DNA of 64,000 nucleotides. Source: Kribbella sp. ALI-6-A. GTDB taxonomy: Bacteria > Actinomycetota > Actinomycetes > Propionibacteriales > Kribbellaceae. The notes beneath the pieces are model-generated. The model was not told the origin of the DNA. It worked only from the letters and a program-made list of their open reading frames with translations, and searched no databases. The translations under genes were made by a program, and so were the position numbers. How positions within the stretch are numbered: the first letter of the stretch is position 1; each line of letters starts with the position of its first letter. Below, piece after piece: positions 51,901 to 59,856 of the stretch. The stretch spans positions 682,001-746,000 of the forward strand of contig NZ_MTQN01000011.1 in the NCBI RefSeq assembly GCF_001984195.1. Direction: 5' to 3'.

Positions 51901-53492
51901 GCGTACCGCTACCGCCGGGGATCGCCGAAGCGCATGCCGAGCCGGTCGCGGATCCGCTGGGCGATCTGGTGTCGCGCTACGCCCGGACTCACGGGCCGTT
52001 CCGCGCCGTGGATCTGGCGACGCATCTCGGCATCGGCGTCGCAGTGGTGACGGATGCGCTGCGGCGGCTTGGTGCGGCCGGCCGCGTGGTCGAGGGCGAG
52101 TTCCTGCCCGGCGGCATCGCGATGGAGTGGTGCGACAGCGAAATTCTTCGACTGCTCCGGCGCCGGTCACTGGCCGCGCTGCGCAAGGAGGTCGAGCCGG
52201 TCGAGCCGGCCGCGCTGGCCCGGTTCCTGCCTGCCTGGCAGGGGATCACGAGCAGCCGTGGCAGAGGGTACGACGTGCTGCTCGGTGCGATCGAGCAGTT
52301 GGCGGGATGTGCCGTGCCGGCTTCCGCGCTGGAGTCGATTGTGCTTCCAGCCCGCGTCCCCGGGTACCAGCCCTCCATGCTGGACGAGCTGACCGCGACG
52401 GGCGAGGTGATCTGGGCCGGAGCCGGTTCGCTGCCGGGGACGGACGGGTGGGTCTCGCTGCACCTGGCGGACAACTGCGACCTGACCCTGCCCGATCTGG
52501 ATCCTGCGTTCGAGATCGGTGAGACGCATCAGGCCGTGCTGGATGCCTTGTCCGGGGGCGGCGCGTTCTTCTTCCGGCAGCTCAGCGACGCGGTGGGAGC
52601 GGCGGCCGGTGTGGTCGACGACGAAACGCTCGTCGGAGTCCTCTGGGATCTCGTCTGGGCTGGGCAGCTGACGAACGACACGCTGGCTCCGGTGCGTTCG
52701 CTGGTCGGCGCCGGTCGCGGAAGCCACCGGACGAAGCGGGCCGCACCGCGCCAACGTCCTGGGCGGGCGCCGCGACCAGGACGACCGGCGATGCCTTCAC
52801 GCAGCGGTCCGCCGACCGCCGGTGGGCGATGGTCGTTGCTGCCGGAGCGGAGTGAGGACGCGACGCGCCGGGCGCATGCCGCGGCCGAGACGCTGCTGGA
52901 CCGCTACGGAATCGTCACGCGAGGCTCGGTGATCACCGAGCGAACTCCGGGCGGATTCGCGGCGGTCTACAAGGTTCTGAGCGCCTTCGAGGAGTCCGGG
53001 CGGTGCCGCCGCGGCTACTTCGTGGCTGGGCTCGGAGCGGCGCAGTTCGCGCTGCCGGGGGCGGTCGACCGGTTGCGGGCGATGGCTGACGGTGGCGTCG
53101 CGCGGCAACAGGAAGAGCAGGCCGCGCGCGCCGTCGTACTGGCTGCGTCGGATCCTGCGAATCCGTACGGGGCGGCACTGCCGTGGCCTGAGCGGGAGAA
53201 CGCGGGCGGGCATCGCCCGGGCCGCAAGGCGGGTGCACTGGTCGTGCTCGTCGACGGCAAGCTCATCGTGTACGTCGAGCGCGGCGGGCGGACGGTGCTC
53301 AGCTTCACCGAAGATCCCGACATGCTGCAGCCGGGCGTCGACGCGCTGGCCCTGGCGATCAGGGACGGGCATCTGGGCAAGCTGAGCGTCGAGACCGCAG
53401 ACGGCGAGCAGGTCCGCCACACGGCCTTCGGTGACGCACTGGCCAAGGCCGGATTCCACGCGACGCCGCGCGGGCTGCGGCTGCGCGTCTGA
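48921..53492 (+). CDS. lhr: Lhr-type ATP-dependent helicase, long form
   Basis: 1523 residues, the length of actinobacterial full Lhr. Motif I is VVAPTGSGKTLAAFLW near residue 50, motif II IIDEVHAVAGTKRGAHMALT (DEVH) near 172, motif III GLSATVRPVEEVA, then the Lhr core and a long C-terminal domain (Lhr-CTD). It is a 3'-5' SF2 helicase for DNA/RNA-DNA structures. ATG 48921 is used; GTG 48930 is possible. Just upstream, CTGTCGGAG-N8-CAAGAT weakly resembles RecA-NDp. Ten bases separate it from nei. Confidence 0.96.
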   Translation: MDSVQKSTALSRFSPATRAWFGDVFEAATPAQLEAWDAITAGRDALVVAPTGSGKTLAAFLWALDRLATTPPPDDPKLRCRVLYVSPLKALAVDVERNLRAPLIGIRETARRLGEAPIDVEVAVRSGDTPASERRKFATKPADVLITTPESLFLLLTSQARESLRGVETVIIDEVHAVAGTKRGAHMALTLERLDALLPKPAQRIGLSATVRPVEEVARFLGGERPVTVVQPKFTKQWDLSVVVPVEDMAELANTEIETSGSAAGAPKHASIWPHVEEHVFDLISEHRSTIVFSNSRRLAERLTARLNEIAAERAELELPDVGSPAQLMAQSGASLAAPPLIARAHHGSVSKEQRALIEADLKSGRLPCVVATSSLELGIDMGAVDLVIQVEAPPSVASGLQRVGRAGHQVGATSRGVLFPKFRGDLVDTAVVVQRMRDGLIESLHIPANPLDVLAQQIVSIVALDTVDVDELYTLVRRCAPFATLPRSAYDGVLDMLSGRYPSDEFAELRPRIVFDRVSGEISGRPGAQRLAVTSGGTIPDRGLFGVFLVGESTNHRVGELDEEMVYESRVGDVFTLGASSWRIEDITHDRVLVSPAPGQPGRLPFWKGDAVGRPAELGAATGAFVRTMASLPPAKAIKRARDAGLDEYAANNLVAYLGEQRDATSRVPDDVTIVVERFRDELGDWRVCIHSPYGGQVHGPWALAIAARLRERYGMDAQSVSGDDGIVLRLPETDEPPPGAELVLFDPAEIEDMVTAEVGGSALFAARFRECAARALLLPRRNPGRRSPLWQQRQRSAQLLSVASKYGSFPIVLETLREVLQDVYDLNALKDLLTGIGERRISVVEVETPEASPFAKSLLFGYVGAFMYEGDAPLAEKRAAALALDQSLLAELLGRTELRELLDAEVVLRTEAELQRLAEDRRARDAEGLFDVLRLVGPLSLHEASQRCVDGSDAEAWLTDLAAARRVVRVRVAGEHRWAVVEDVARLRDALGVPLPPGIAEAHAEPVADPLGDLVSRYARTHGPFRAVDLATHLGIGVAVVTDALRRLGAAGRVVEGEFLPGGIAMEWCDSEILRLLRRRSLAALRKEVEPVEPAALARFLPAWQGITSSRGRGYDVLLGAIEQLAGCAVPASALESIVLPARVPGYQPSMLDELTATGEVIWAGAGSLPGTDGWVSLHLADNCDLTLPDLDPAFEIGETHQAVLDALSGGGAFFFRQLSDAVGAAAGVVDDETLVGVLWDLVWAGQLTNDTLAPVRSLVGAGRGSHRTKRAAPRQRPGRAPRPGRPAMPSRSGPPTAGGRWSLLPERSEDATRRAHAAAETLLDRYGIVTRGSVITERTPGGFAAVYKVLSAFEESGRCRRGYFVAGLGAAQFALPGAVDRLRAMADGGVARQQEEQAARAVVLAASDPANPYGAALPWPERENAGGHRPGRKAGALVVLVDGKLIVYVERGGRTVLSFTEDPDMLQPGVDALALAIRDGHLGKLSVETADGEQVRHTAFGDALAKAGFHATPRGLRLRV

Positions 53493-53502
53493 GGCGGCTG
53501 GC

Positions 53503-54288
53503 ATGCCCGAGGGAGACACCGTCTGGCGCGCGACCAAACGGCTCGACCAGGCGCTGGCCGGGAAGGTGCTGACCAAGACCGACTTCCGCGTTCCGGCGCT
53601 CGCCACGACCGACCTGAGCGGCCGGACGGTGGTGGAGGTCGTGCCGCGCGGCAAGCATCTGCTGATGCGGCTGTCGGGCGGGACGACGATCCACAGCCAC
53701 CTCCGGATGGAAGGTAGCTGGCATCTGTACAAGCCTGGCGAGCGGTGGAAAGGCGGGCCTGACCACCAGGTGCGGGCCGTGCTGGAAACGGGCTCCTGGG
53801 TCGCTGTCGGCTATCGGCTGCCGGTGCTGGAACTGGTCGCGACCAGCGCCGAGGACAGCGTGGTCGGGCATCTCGGGCCTGATCTACTCTCGCCGTCCTT
53901 CGATCGGGCGCTCGCGCTGGCGAACCTGGCCGCCGAGCCGGACCGGACGATCAGCGAGGCCTTGCTCGACCAACGCAATCTCGCCGGGATCGGGAATCTC
54001 TACCGCAACGAGGTCTGTTTCCTGCTCGGACTGCATCCCTGGCGACGGGTGGCGACGGTCGATCTCGAGGCCGCGGTCGACCTCAGTCGGCGGCTGATGA
54101 AGGCCAACCTTCGGCACGGTTCGCAAGTCACCACCGGGGTGGACCGACCGGGCCGGCGGACCTGGGTGTTCGAGCGGCGCGGCAAACCGTGCCTGCGGTG
54201 CAGCACGACCATTCGGACCGCCCAGATCGGCGAACCGCCGCAAGACCGGGTCACCTTCTGGTGCCCGCAGTGCCAACCCGAGAACTGA
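53503..54288 (+). CDS. nei: DNA glycosylase/AP lyase, Fpg/Nei family (Nei2-like)
   Basis: 261 residues. MPEGDTVWRATKRLD gives the catalytic Pro2-Glu3; HSHLRMEGSWHLY and LDQRNLAGIGNLYRNEVCFL are the conserved beta and H2TH segments; the zinc finger is CLRCSTTIRTAQIG with the second CPQC pair at the end. It excises oxidised pyrimidines. ATG 53503 is fixed by the catalytic Pro2. Pairing with lhr is conserved in actinobacteria and suggests joint action in repair. Confidence 0.93.
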   Translation: MPEGDTVWRATKRLDQALAGKVLTKTDFRVPALATTDLSGRTVVEVVPRGKHLLMRLSGGTTIHSHLRMEGSWHLYKPGERWKGGPDHQVRAVLETGSWVAVGYRLPVLELVATSAEDSVVGHLGPDLLSPSFDRALALANLAAEPDRTISEALLDQRNLAGIGNLYRNEVCFLLGLHPWRRVATVDLEAAVDLSRRLMKANLRHGSQVTTGVDRPGRRTWVFERRGKPCLRCSTTIRTAQIGEPPQDRVTFWCPQCQPEN

Positions 54289-54324
54289 CCTGTGGACAAC
54301 CCCTTCGCACTGCTCTGAGACGGA

Positions 54325-54356
54325 TACCTTCTCTGACGAGATCGAACACCTGTTCG
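54325..54356 (+). promoter_or_regulatory. LexA (SOS) box and -10 upstream of the DUF4262 gene
   Basis: CGAACACCTGTTCG (54343-54356) fits the actinobacterial SOS box, with one substitution in the centre relative to the recA box. A TACCTT -10-like element (54325-54330) precedes it, so the box covers the likely start point. The ATG is 20 bases beyond the box. Confidence 0.85.
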
Positions 54357-54375
54357 ACTCAGAGAGGAGAAGGTC

Positions 54376-54888
54376 ATGATCGACGTCCGCCGAGAGCCGC
54401 CCAGCGGGGAGTACGCCGACAGGGTGCTGAGGCTGATCGGATCGCACGGCTGGACCGTCGAGCACATCGGGTCGCCGGACGGCCGGAGGCCGGCCATCAC
54501 GTCGACGGTCGGGTTGTGCTTGCGCGGGCATCCCGAGTTCGTGGTGTTCGGTTGCGACGTGCTGGAGGGATTCATGCTCCTGGAGCCGCTGGCGCTGGCC
54601 GTTGAGAACGGGAAGCGTTTTGAGTCCTGTGCTGAACTGACCGACCTCTCCGCGGGTTCGGAGCGGTTCGGGCTGATCTCTTACCCGAACTCCACCCGGC
54701 ACCTGCCGACCGTGAACGAGTTGTTCCGCCGGGAGGGCACCGCACCGATCCCGGCACTGGTGCTCTTCAGGTCAGGCCTTCCCGAAACGCCGACGCCACC
54801 CGGCACGGCGAGGCGTGCGCGATACACGACGTACAGCGTCGCCACGTACGAGGCGATGCGAGCGGCCGCCCGGGCGGAGGCGCAGTGA
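54376..54888 (+). CDS. DUF4262 protein under LexA control
   Basis: 170 residues. ITSTVGLCLRGHPEFVVFGC, then FMLLEPLALAVENGKRF and RFGLISYPNSTRHLPTVNEL, correspond to the DUF4262 family, whose function is unknown (some members are linked to stress or toxin immunity). It is soluble. ATG 54376 has GAGAGGAGAAGG upstream. A LexA box lies just before it, so it should be SOS-induced. It follows nei after 87 bases, with its own promoter. Convergent with clgR. Confidence 0.88.
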   Translation: MIDVRREPPSGEYADRVLRLIGSHGWTVEHIGSPDGRRPAITSTVGLCLRGHPEFVVFGCDVLEGFMLLEPLALAVENGKRFESCAELTDLSAGSERFGLISYPNSTRHLPTVNELFRREGTAPIPALVLFRSGLPETPTPPGTARRARYTTYSVATYEAMRAAARAEAQ

Positions 54889-54953
54889 GCACGCCGCTGT
54901 GCGCCGAAACGGCACCGAACTACGCCGCGGCGGCGGTGCAGGACGCCTGCGGA

Positions 54954-55238
54954 TCAGGCCGCAACGACCTCGGGCTCGATCCTCGTGTGGGCCAGCACCA
55001 GGGCTTCTTCGCGCGCCAGGTCCTCGCTCACCTCGGCGAAGATCATCGAGAGCGGCACGTCGAGGGCCGTGCAGATCGCTGCCAGCAGCTCGCTCGAGGC
55101 TTCCTTCTGACCGCGCTCCACCTCGGAGAGGTAGCCCAGGCTCACCCGGGCCTCGGCGGACACCTCGCGCAGAGTGCGCCCCTGGCGCAGTCGCTTACGC
55201 CGCAGTACGTCGCCCAGCAGGCCACGAACCAGCACCAT
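54954..55238 (-). CDS. clgR: ClgR-type XRE transcriptional activator
   Basis: 94 residues. [20 protein letters not shown] and [20 protein letters not shown] are the ClgR helix-turn-helix; the protein ends [20 protein letters not shown] then IEPEVVAA. The C-terminal Ala-Ala fits the ClpP degron described for Streptomyces ClgR. In corynebacteria, streptomycetes and mycobacteria ClgR activates clp protease genes, and in mycobacteria also the RecA-NDp repair promoters. ATG 55238 has GGGAG. The pncC-clgR order is the common one. Confidence 0.9.
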   Translation of the reverse strand: MVLVRGLLGDVLRRKRLRQGRTLREVSAEARVSLGYLSEVERGQKEASSELLAAICTALDVPLSMIFAEVSEDLAREEALVLAHTRIEPEVVAA

Positions 55239-55401
55239 GAGGTTTCTCCCTTCCGCCTGTCGGACCGAACCTACTCGCACCGTAGCTCGACCGTCGGATC
55301 CCACGGTACCCGTTGCAAGGTCTCTACTCCTGGCAACGTCCAGCTTCGGTGCGCCGCTCCAGTCTGCCCTACCTGTGCCCATGCTGGTCTCAACACCCCG
55401 A

Positions 55402-55962
55402 TCAGCGGGAATCTTCCGCCATCAAGTCTGCCCCGAGCCGCAGGACCGCCTCGACACTCCCCCAGCGAACGGCGCTGCGGTCCCCGTCCAGAGACAGCTT
55501 GCGGACCAGGACCGTGTCCGGACCGGCGGCAGCGACATACACCGTGCCCGCCTCGATCCCGGCCTGCGGATCGGGTCCGGCCACACCGGTCGTGGCGAGG
55601 CCGTAGACGGCCCCCAGCCGCTCCCGGACGCCCGCTGCCAAGGCCGAGGCCGTGTCGGCGTGCACAGGACCGACAGCGGCCAGCAAATCCTCGGGAACGC
55701 CGGCCAGGGAGGCCTTCAGGTCGGTGGCGTAGACGATCACGCCGCCGCGGTAGACGGCCGAGATTCCCGGGACGTCGGTCAGCGTCGAGCCGACCAGGCC
55801 GCCCGTCAGCGACTCGGCGGTGGCAACGGTGGCTTTCCGCTGCTTGAGCAGCTCCACGAACCGGGCCAGGGCGTCGTCCAGTCCGCGGTGGTTTCGCCCA
55901 GTGACGGAAGAGATCGGCGGGTTTGCGCCGTCCTGCGGCGCGGGCGGGTCGGCCGGCGTCAT
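55402..55962 (-). CDS. pncC: CinA C-terminal-domain protein, nicotinamide-nucleotide amidase
   Basis: 186 residues. [40 protein letters not shown] and [20 protein letters not shown] are the CinA C-terminal motifs. Stand-alone forms deamidate NMN in pyridine-nucleotide recycling; the N-terminal CinA domain is absent. The N-terminal 30 residues are Pro-rich. ATG 55962 overlaps the pgsA stop as ATGA. Followed by clgR after 163 bases. Confidence 0.92.
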   Translation of the reverse strand: MTPADPPAPQDGANPPISSVTGRNHRGLDDALARFVELLKQRKATVATAESLTGGLVGSTLTDVPGISAVYRGGVIVYATDLKASLAGVPEDLLAAVGPVHADTASALAAGVRERLGAVYGLATTGVAGPDPQAGIEAGTVYVAAAGPDTVLVRKLSLDGDRSAVRWGSVEAVLRLGADLMAEDSR

Positions 55963-56582
55963 GGGAGGGGACGTTTGGCGGCCGCGCGGAGGCGAAGCGC
56001 GCGGCCCACGTAGTCGAGACCAGTGGCGATCGTCACGAGGACAGCCGCGGCCATGAACGCCACGGCGGTCCAGTGCAGGACGGCCACCGAGTGCCAGGGA
56101 AGGAGGTAGAGACCGAGTGCGATCGCCTGCAGAACCGTCTTCAGCTTGCCGCCGCGGCTGGCCGGCATCACGCCGTGCCGGATCACCCAGAACCGGAGCG
56201 CGGTCACCCCCCACTCGCGGACCATCACCACGATGGTGACCCACCACGGCAGGTCGCCGAGCAGGGACAGCCCGATGAAGGCCGCCCCGGTGAGCGCCTT
56301 GTCCGCGATCGGGTCGGCGATCTTGCCGAAGTTCGTGACCATGTTCCAGCGGCGCGCGATGTCACCGTCGAAGCGGTCGGTGACGATCGCGACCACGAAG
56401 GCGGCCGTCGCGAGCAGCCGATTGCCGTCCTCGGCCCCGGCGTCGCGCAGCAGCAACCAGACGAACAACGGCACGAGCGCGAGCCGCAGGACCGTCAGCG
56501 CGTTCGCCACGTTCCAGGCGCTCGGAGCGCTGAGCGGACCGGCGGCCGCGCGCGGCACCGGATTCGTCGGCGGGATCGTCAC
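55959..56582 (-). CDS. pgsA: CDP-diacylglycerol-glycerol-3-phosphate phosphatidyltransferase
   Basis: 207 residues, a CDP-alcohol phosphatidyltransferase with six membrane helices. [20 protein letters not shown] followed by PIADK fits the motif DGxxARx8Gx3Dx3D exactly. It makes phosphatidylglycerophosphate, or another phospholipid headgroup, at the membrane. GTG 56582 overlaps the rimO stop as GTGA. The order rimO-pgsA-pncC-clgR is conserved in actinobacteria. Confidence 0.93.
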   Translation of the reverse strand: MTIPPTNPVPRAAAGPLSAPSAWNVANALTVLRLALVPLFVWLLLRDAGAEDGNRLLATAAFVVAIVTDRFDGDIARRWNMVTNFGKIADPIADKALTGAAFIGLSLLGDLPWWVTIVVMVREWGVTALRFWVIRHGVMPASRGGKLKTVLQAIALGLYLLPWHSVAVLHWTAVAFMAAAVLVTIATGLDYVGRALRLRAAAKRPLP

Positions 56583-58213
56583 GCGGTCAGGTTAGCTGCC
56601 CGGACGACTTCCTGCGGCTGCACGTGCGCGGCGTACTGCGCGACGAGATCCACTCCCTCGCTCGCCGTCACGGTGGCAGCGACAAGATCTCCGACCGCCA
56701 GACCGGTGGGCAGACCGGTCAGCGTGGTGGAGCCGTCGACCTCCGGGCCTTGGTGGGCAGCGCGTCCTTCGGCGGTGTCGCCGTCGATCGACTCGACCAG
56801 CACCTCGACCGTCTCACCGATCCGCGCCTCGGCGCGGGCCGAGGTCAGGTCCTCGGCCAGCCGGGTGACCCGGTCGAGCCGGGCCGCGATCGTGTCCTCG
56901 TCCAGCTTGCCGTCGTAGGTCTCGGCTTCGGTGCCGTCCTCGTCGGAGTACCCGAACACCCCGATCGCGTCGAGCCCGGCGCGGGAAAGGAAGTCGCAGA
57001 GAATGTCCACATCTTGCTCGGTCTCCCCCGGGAAACCGACGATCACGTTGCTCCGGATCCCCGCGGTCGGCGCCTGGGCCCGAACCGACTCGATCAGTTC
57101 GAGGAAACGCTCCGCGTCGCCGAACCGGCGCATCCGGCGCAGCAACGGTCCGGACGCGTGCTGGAACGACAAGTCGAAGTACGGCACGACTCCCGGCGTC
57201 GAGGTCATCGCGGTGATCAGCGTCGGGCGCATCTCGGCCGGCTGCAGGTACGAGACGCGGACCCGGGTCAGCCCCGGAACCGCCGCGATCTCGCCGACCA
57301 GCGTCTCGAGCAACCGCAGGTCGCCCAGGTCCTTGCCGTACGACGTCGAGTTCTCCGACACCAGGAAGACCTCGCGCACGCCGTTCTCGGCGAGCCAGTG
57401 GGCCTCGCCGAGCACCTCGGTCGGGCGCCGCGACACAAACGCGCCCCGGAAGGCCGGGATCGCGCAGAACGCGCACCGCCGGTCGCAGCCCGAGGCCAGC
57501 TTCAGCGGCGCCATCGGGCCGCCGTCCAGCCGTCGCCGCATCACGCGCGGTCCACTGGCCGGCGCGCTCATCAGGTCCGGCGCGTCGATGGTCAGCTCCG
57601 ACCGATCGGACGGCTTGACCGCGCGGCCCTTCAGCTCGGCGGTCGCACCGGACGTCAGCCCGTCGATGTCCGCCGCGGCGTCGGTGCTGCCGTTCACCGG
57701 CTTCAAGGAGGTGGGGATGTGAGAGCCGTTCACCACTACGTCGCCGTGGCCTGGCACCGCCACGTCGTGGACGCCGGCGCGGTCGGCCGGCGCGAGCGGC
57801 AGCAGCTTGCGACGGTCGCGCGGTACGTGCGACTGGTGCTTGGTGCCGGACAGGATCGACCGCAGCTTGTCGGAGATGTCCGCGTAGTCGTCGAAGCCGA
57901 GCACGGCGTCGGTCTCGGGCAACGCGTCGGCCAACTGTTCGCCGTACCGCTCAGCCAAGCAACCGACCGCGACGACGGCCTGCGTGCGGCCGGAGTCCTT
58001 GTAGTCGGAGGCGGCGAGCAGCGTGTCGACCGAGTCCTTCTTCGCGGCCTCGACGAATCCGCAGGTGTTCACCACCACGGTGTCCGCCTCGGAGGCATCC
58101 TCCACCAGCCGGAAGCCACCGGCCTCGAGACGGCCGGCCAGTTCCTCGGAGTCCACATCGTTGCGAGCACAGCCCAGCGTGACCAGGGCGACAGTCGTGG
58201 GGTTCGTAGTCAT
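56579..58213 (-). CDS. rimO: Ribosomal protein S12 methylthiotransferase RimO
   Basis: 544 residues, longer than most RimO (430-490). The N-terminal UPF0004 domain has [29 protein letters not shown] and [10 protein letters not shown] (three cysteines for one cluster). The radical-SAM cysteines are in [20 protein letters not shown] near residue 242, and a TRAM domain closes the protein. A roughly 75-residue polar insert (about 165-240) separates the first two domains. ATG 58213 has GGGGTG upstream. Confidence 0.95.
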   Translation of the reverse strand: MTTNPTTVALVTLGCARNDVDSEELAGRLEAGGFRLVEDASEADTVVVNTCGFVEAAKKDSVDTLLAASDYKDSGRTQAVVAVGCLAERYGEQLADALPETDAVLGFDDYADISDKLRSILSGTKHQSHVPRDRRKLLPLAPADRAGVHDVAVPGHGDVVVNGSHIPTSLKPVNGSTDAAADIDGLTSGATAELKGRAVKPSDRSELTIDAPDLMSAPASGPRVMRRRLDGGPMAPLKLASGCDRRCAFCAIPAFRGAFVSRRPTEVLGEAHWLAENGVREVFLVSENSTSYGKDLGDLRLLETLVGEIAAVPGLTRVRVSYLQPAEMRPTLITAMTSTPGVVPYFDLSFQHASGPLLRRMRRFGDAERFLELIESVRAQAPTAGIRSNVIVGFPGETEQDVDILCDFLSRAGLDAIGVFGYSDEDGTEAETYDGKLDEDTIAARLDRVTRLAEDLTSARAEARIGETVEVLVESIDGDTAEGRAAHQGPEVDGSTTLTGLPTGLAVGDLVAATVTASEGVDLVAQYAAHVQPQEVVRAANLTA

Positions 58214-58329
58214 CACCCCGAGTATGACTGCTGGCACCCCCGCGCCCATAACCAACCACCTCGTCCGCTGCCCGAACAAGTGCCGGGCGGCCAGGCTCCA
58301 CCGCACCGCGGACGAGCCGAATCCCCGGT

Positions 58330-59088
58330 CTACGGAGCCTTCTGGATCGCGCCGGTGGGGGTGATCAGAAATCGTTCCGACTTCGGGGCGACCTTCTGAC
58401 CGTTGATCGTGATGACGAGGTTGTCCAGCGAGCCCACGGAGACTCTGATCGAGCCGGGATAGGAGACGGTCTGCGTGGAGCCGGTGCCGAGCAGGCCCTG
58501 GAAGAGCTTCTCACCGTGGTAGTTGCGCAAGGTGACGTACGAGCCGTCGCCGGTGGCCTTGAGGACCACGACGACCCTGGCGGCCGGGGCCGGCGTCGCG
58601 GGCGGCCTGGGCTTCGGGGACGGCGGCGTGGTGGTCGTCGGGTTGGCAGCCGGCGTGGTGATGGCCGGCGTCGGACTGGCGGTGCGGGAGGCATTCGCCT
58701 CGACGTCGCTGGGCAGCGTGAACAGGCGGACCATGCCCCAGCCCATCAGACCGACCAGGATCGCGCCGACCACAACCGCCCAGCGGGGACGGACCGGGTG
58801 CAGGCGTGGTTTGCGAGGCTCGATGCGCTCGTCACGGCGGGCACGATCGGGCTCGGTGGGCGGATAGGCCTCGTCGAACGAGGCCAGCAGCGGCGCCGGG
58901 TCGGCTTTGACGACCCGGGCGATCGAGCGGATGTGACCGCGCGCGTAGAAGTTGCCGCCGCACCGGGAGAAGTCGTCGGCCTCCATCGCGACCAGCAGAC
59001 CTGTTCTGATCCGGGTCGCGGCGCTCAGCTGCTCCACCGACAGGCCCGCCCGTTCGCGGGCCGCCGTGAGCTCGCTGCCGATGGTCAC
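58330..59088 (-). CDS. RodZ-like HTH membrane protein
   Basis: 252 residues. Residues 1-75 are a cytoskeletal-type HTH_25 domain ([38 protein letters not shown]), one membrane helix ([20 protein letters not shown]) near 103-123, a Pro/Thr linker and a C-terminal DUF4115 domain ([30 protein letters not shown]). RodZ anchors the MreB shape machinery. GTG 59088 has GGTGGGGG nearby. In conserved order between rimO and ftsK. Confidence 0.9.
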   Translation of the reverse strand: MTIGSELTAARERAGLSVEQLSAATRIRTGLLVAMEADDFSRCGGNFYARGHIRSIARVVKADPAPLLASFDEAYPPTEPDRARRDERIEPRKPRLHPVRPRWAVVVGAILVGLMGWGMVRLFTLPSDVEANASRTASPTPAITTPAANPTTTTPPSPKPRPPATPAPAARVVVVLKATGDGSYVTLRNYHGEKLFQGLLGTGSTQTVSYPGSIRVSVGSLDNLVITINGQKVAPKSERFLITPTGAIQKAP

Positions 59089-59175
59089 GCCCCCACCGCC
59101 TCTCCACCGCCCGAGTACCGCACCGATCCGCCGACATCAACTCAACGGCGTTGGCCCGACCGGGTCACGGCAGCG

Positions 59176-59853
59176 TCAGGACTGTTCCCTGACCGGACAT
59201 CTCGCGTCCGCCAGCAAGTGCAGCGTCTGGACCACTTCCCCGTTCGACGGTCGCGCCGTCAATCCGAACGGTACCGCGAGAGAGGTCCCGGTGAGGCGCC
59301 GATTCGCGTCAGTGGTCCTGCGCGTCGCGGCCGGCATCGCGGCCAGGACCGGTCCGGGGTCGAGCAGGTGCACCGCGATCCGGCCGTCGTCGAGCGGGTG
59401 CCGGCGACGCAGCACGGTGACTTCCTCGATCTCGTCCCAGCGGGTGCCGATCCACTCGTCGCCGATCCGCAGCCGGATCCCGACCCGGTCGGCGACCAGC
59501 ATGTCCCCGACCGTCAGCGCGCGGGCACAGACGATCGCGAGCGCGGCGAACGCGGCCGCCGCGATCCAGCGCAGCACACCGGTCGGCGAGGTGGACGCGG
59601 ACACCGCGAACCCGATCGCGACCAGCGCGGCGCCGACGGCCAGGCCGCCGTGCACCTTCTGCGACGCGCGCACGGTGAACTCGTTGGCCAGCTCGCCCGG
59701 TTCGCCGTCGTACTCGGCGGGGTCGAACTGCGCCGCCTCGTACGAACCGGCGGGGTGCCCGGGACCGGCGTCACGCCGGGTGGTGTCGTGCTGTGTCGAC
59801 TCGAAGCGTCCGGGCTCGAACTGGCCGCGGGGCATGGTGGTATGGGCCGTCAC
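59176..59853 (-). CDS. Conserved hypothetical membrane protein
   Basis: 225 residues. A polar N-terminal 60 residues, two hydrophobic helices (VHGGLAVGAALVAIGFAVSA and VLRWIAAAAFAALAIVCARA), then a soluble region VADRVGIRLRIGDEWIGTRW and LDEIEEVT-like segment typical of a PH-like (bPH) fold. No function known. GTG 59853 is three bases after ftsK; the ftsK 3' end supplies AGGAGAG as its ribosome site. Cotranscribed with ftsK. Confidence 0.82.
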   Translation of the reverse strand: MTAHTTMPRGQFEPGRFESTQHDTTRRDAGPGHPAGSYEAAQFDPAEYDGEPGELANEFTVRASQKVHGGLAVGAALVAIGFAVSASTSPTGVLRWIAAAAFAALAIVCARALTVGDMLVADRVGIRLRIGDEWIGTRWDEIEEVTVLRRRHPLDDGRIAVHLLDPGPVLAAMPAATRRTTDANRRLTGTSLAVPFGLTARPSNGEVVQTLHLLADARCPVREQS

Positions 59854-59856
59854 GGC

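Noticed and set aside
54885-55237. Plus-strand frame starting MSTPLCAETAPNYAAAAVQD, coupled by GTGA to the DUF4262 stop
   Set aside because: The overlap looked like coupling, but the frame runs antisense through all of clgR and loses protein-like character after about 35 codons.
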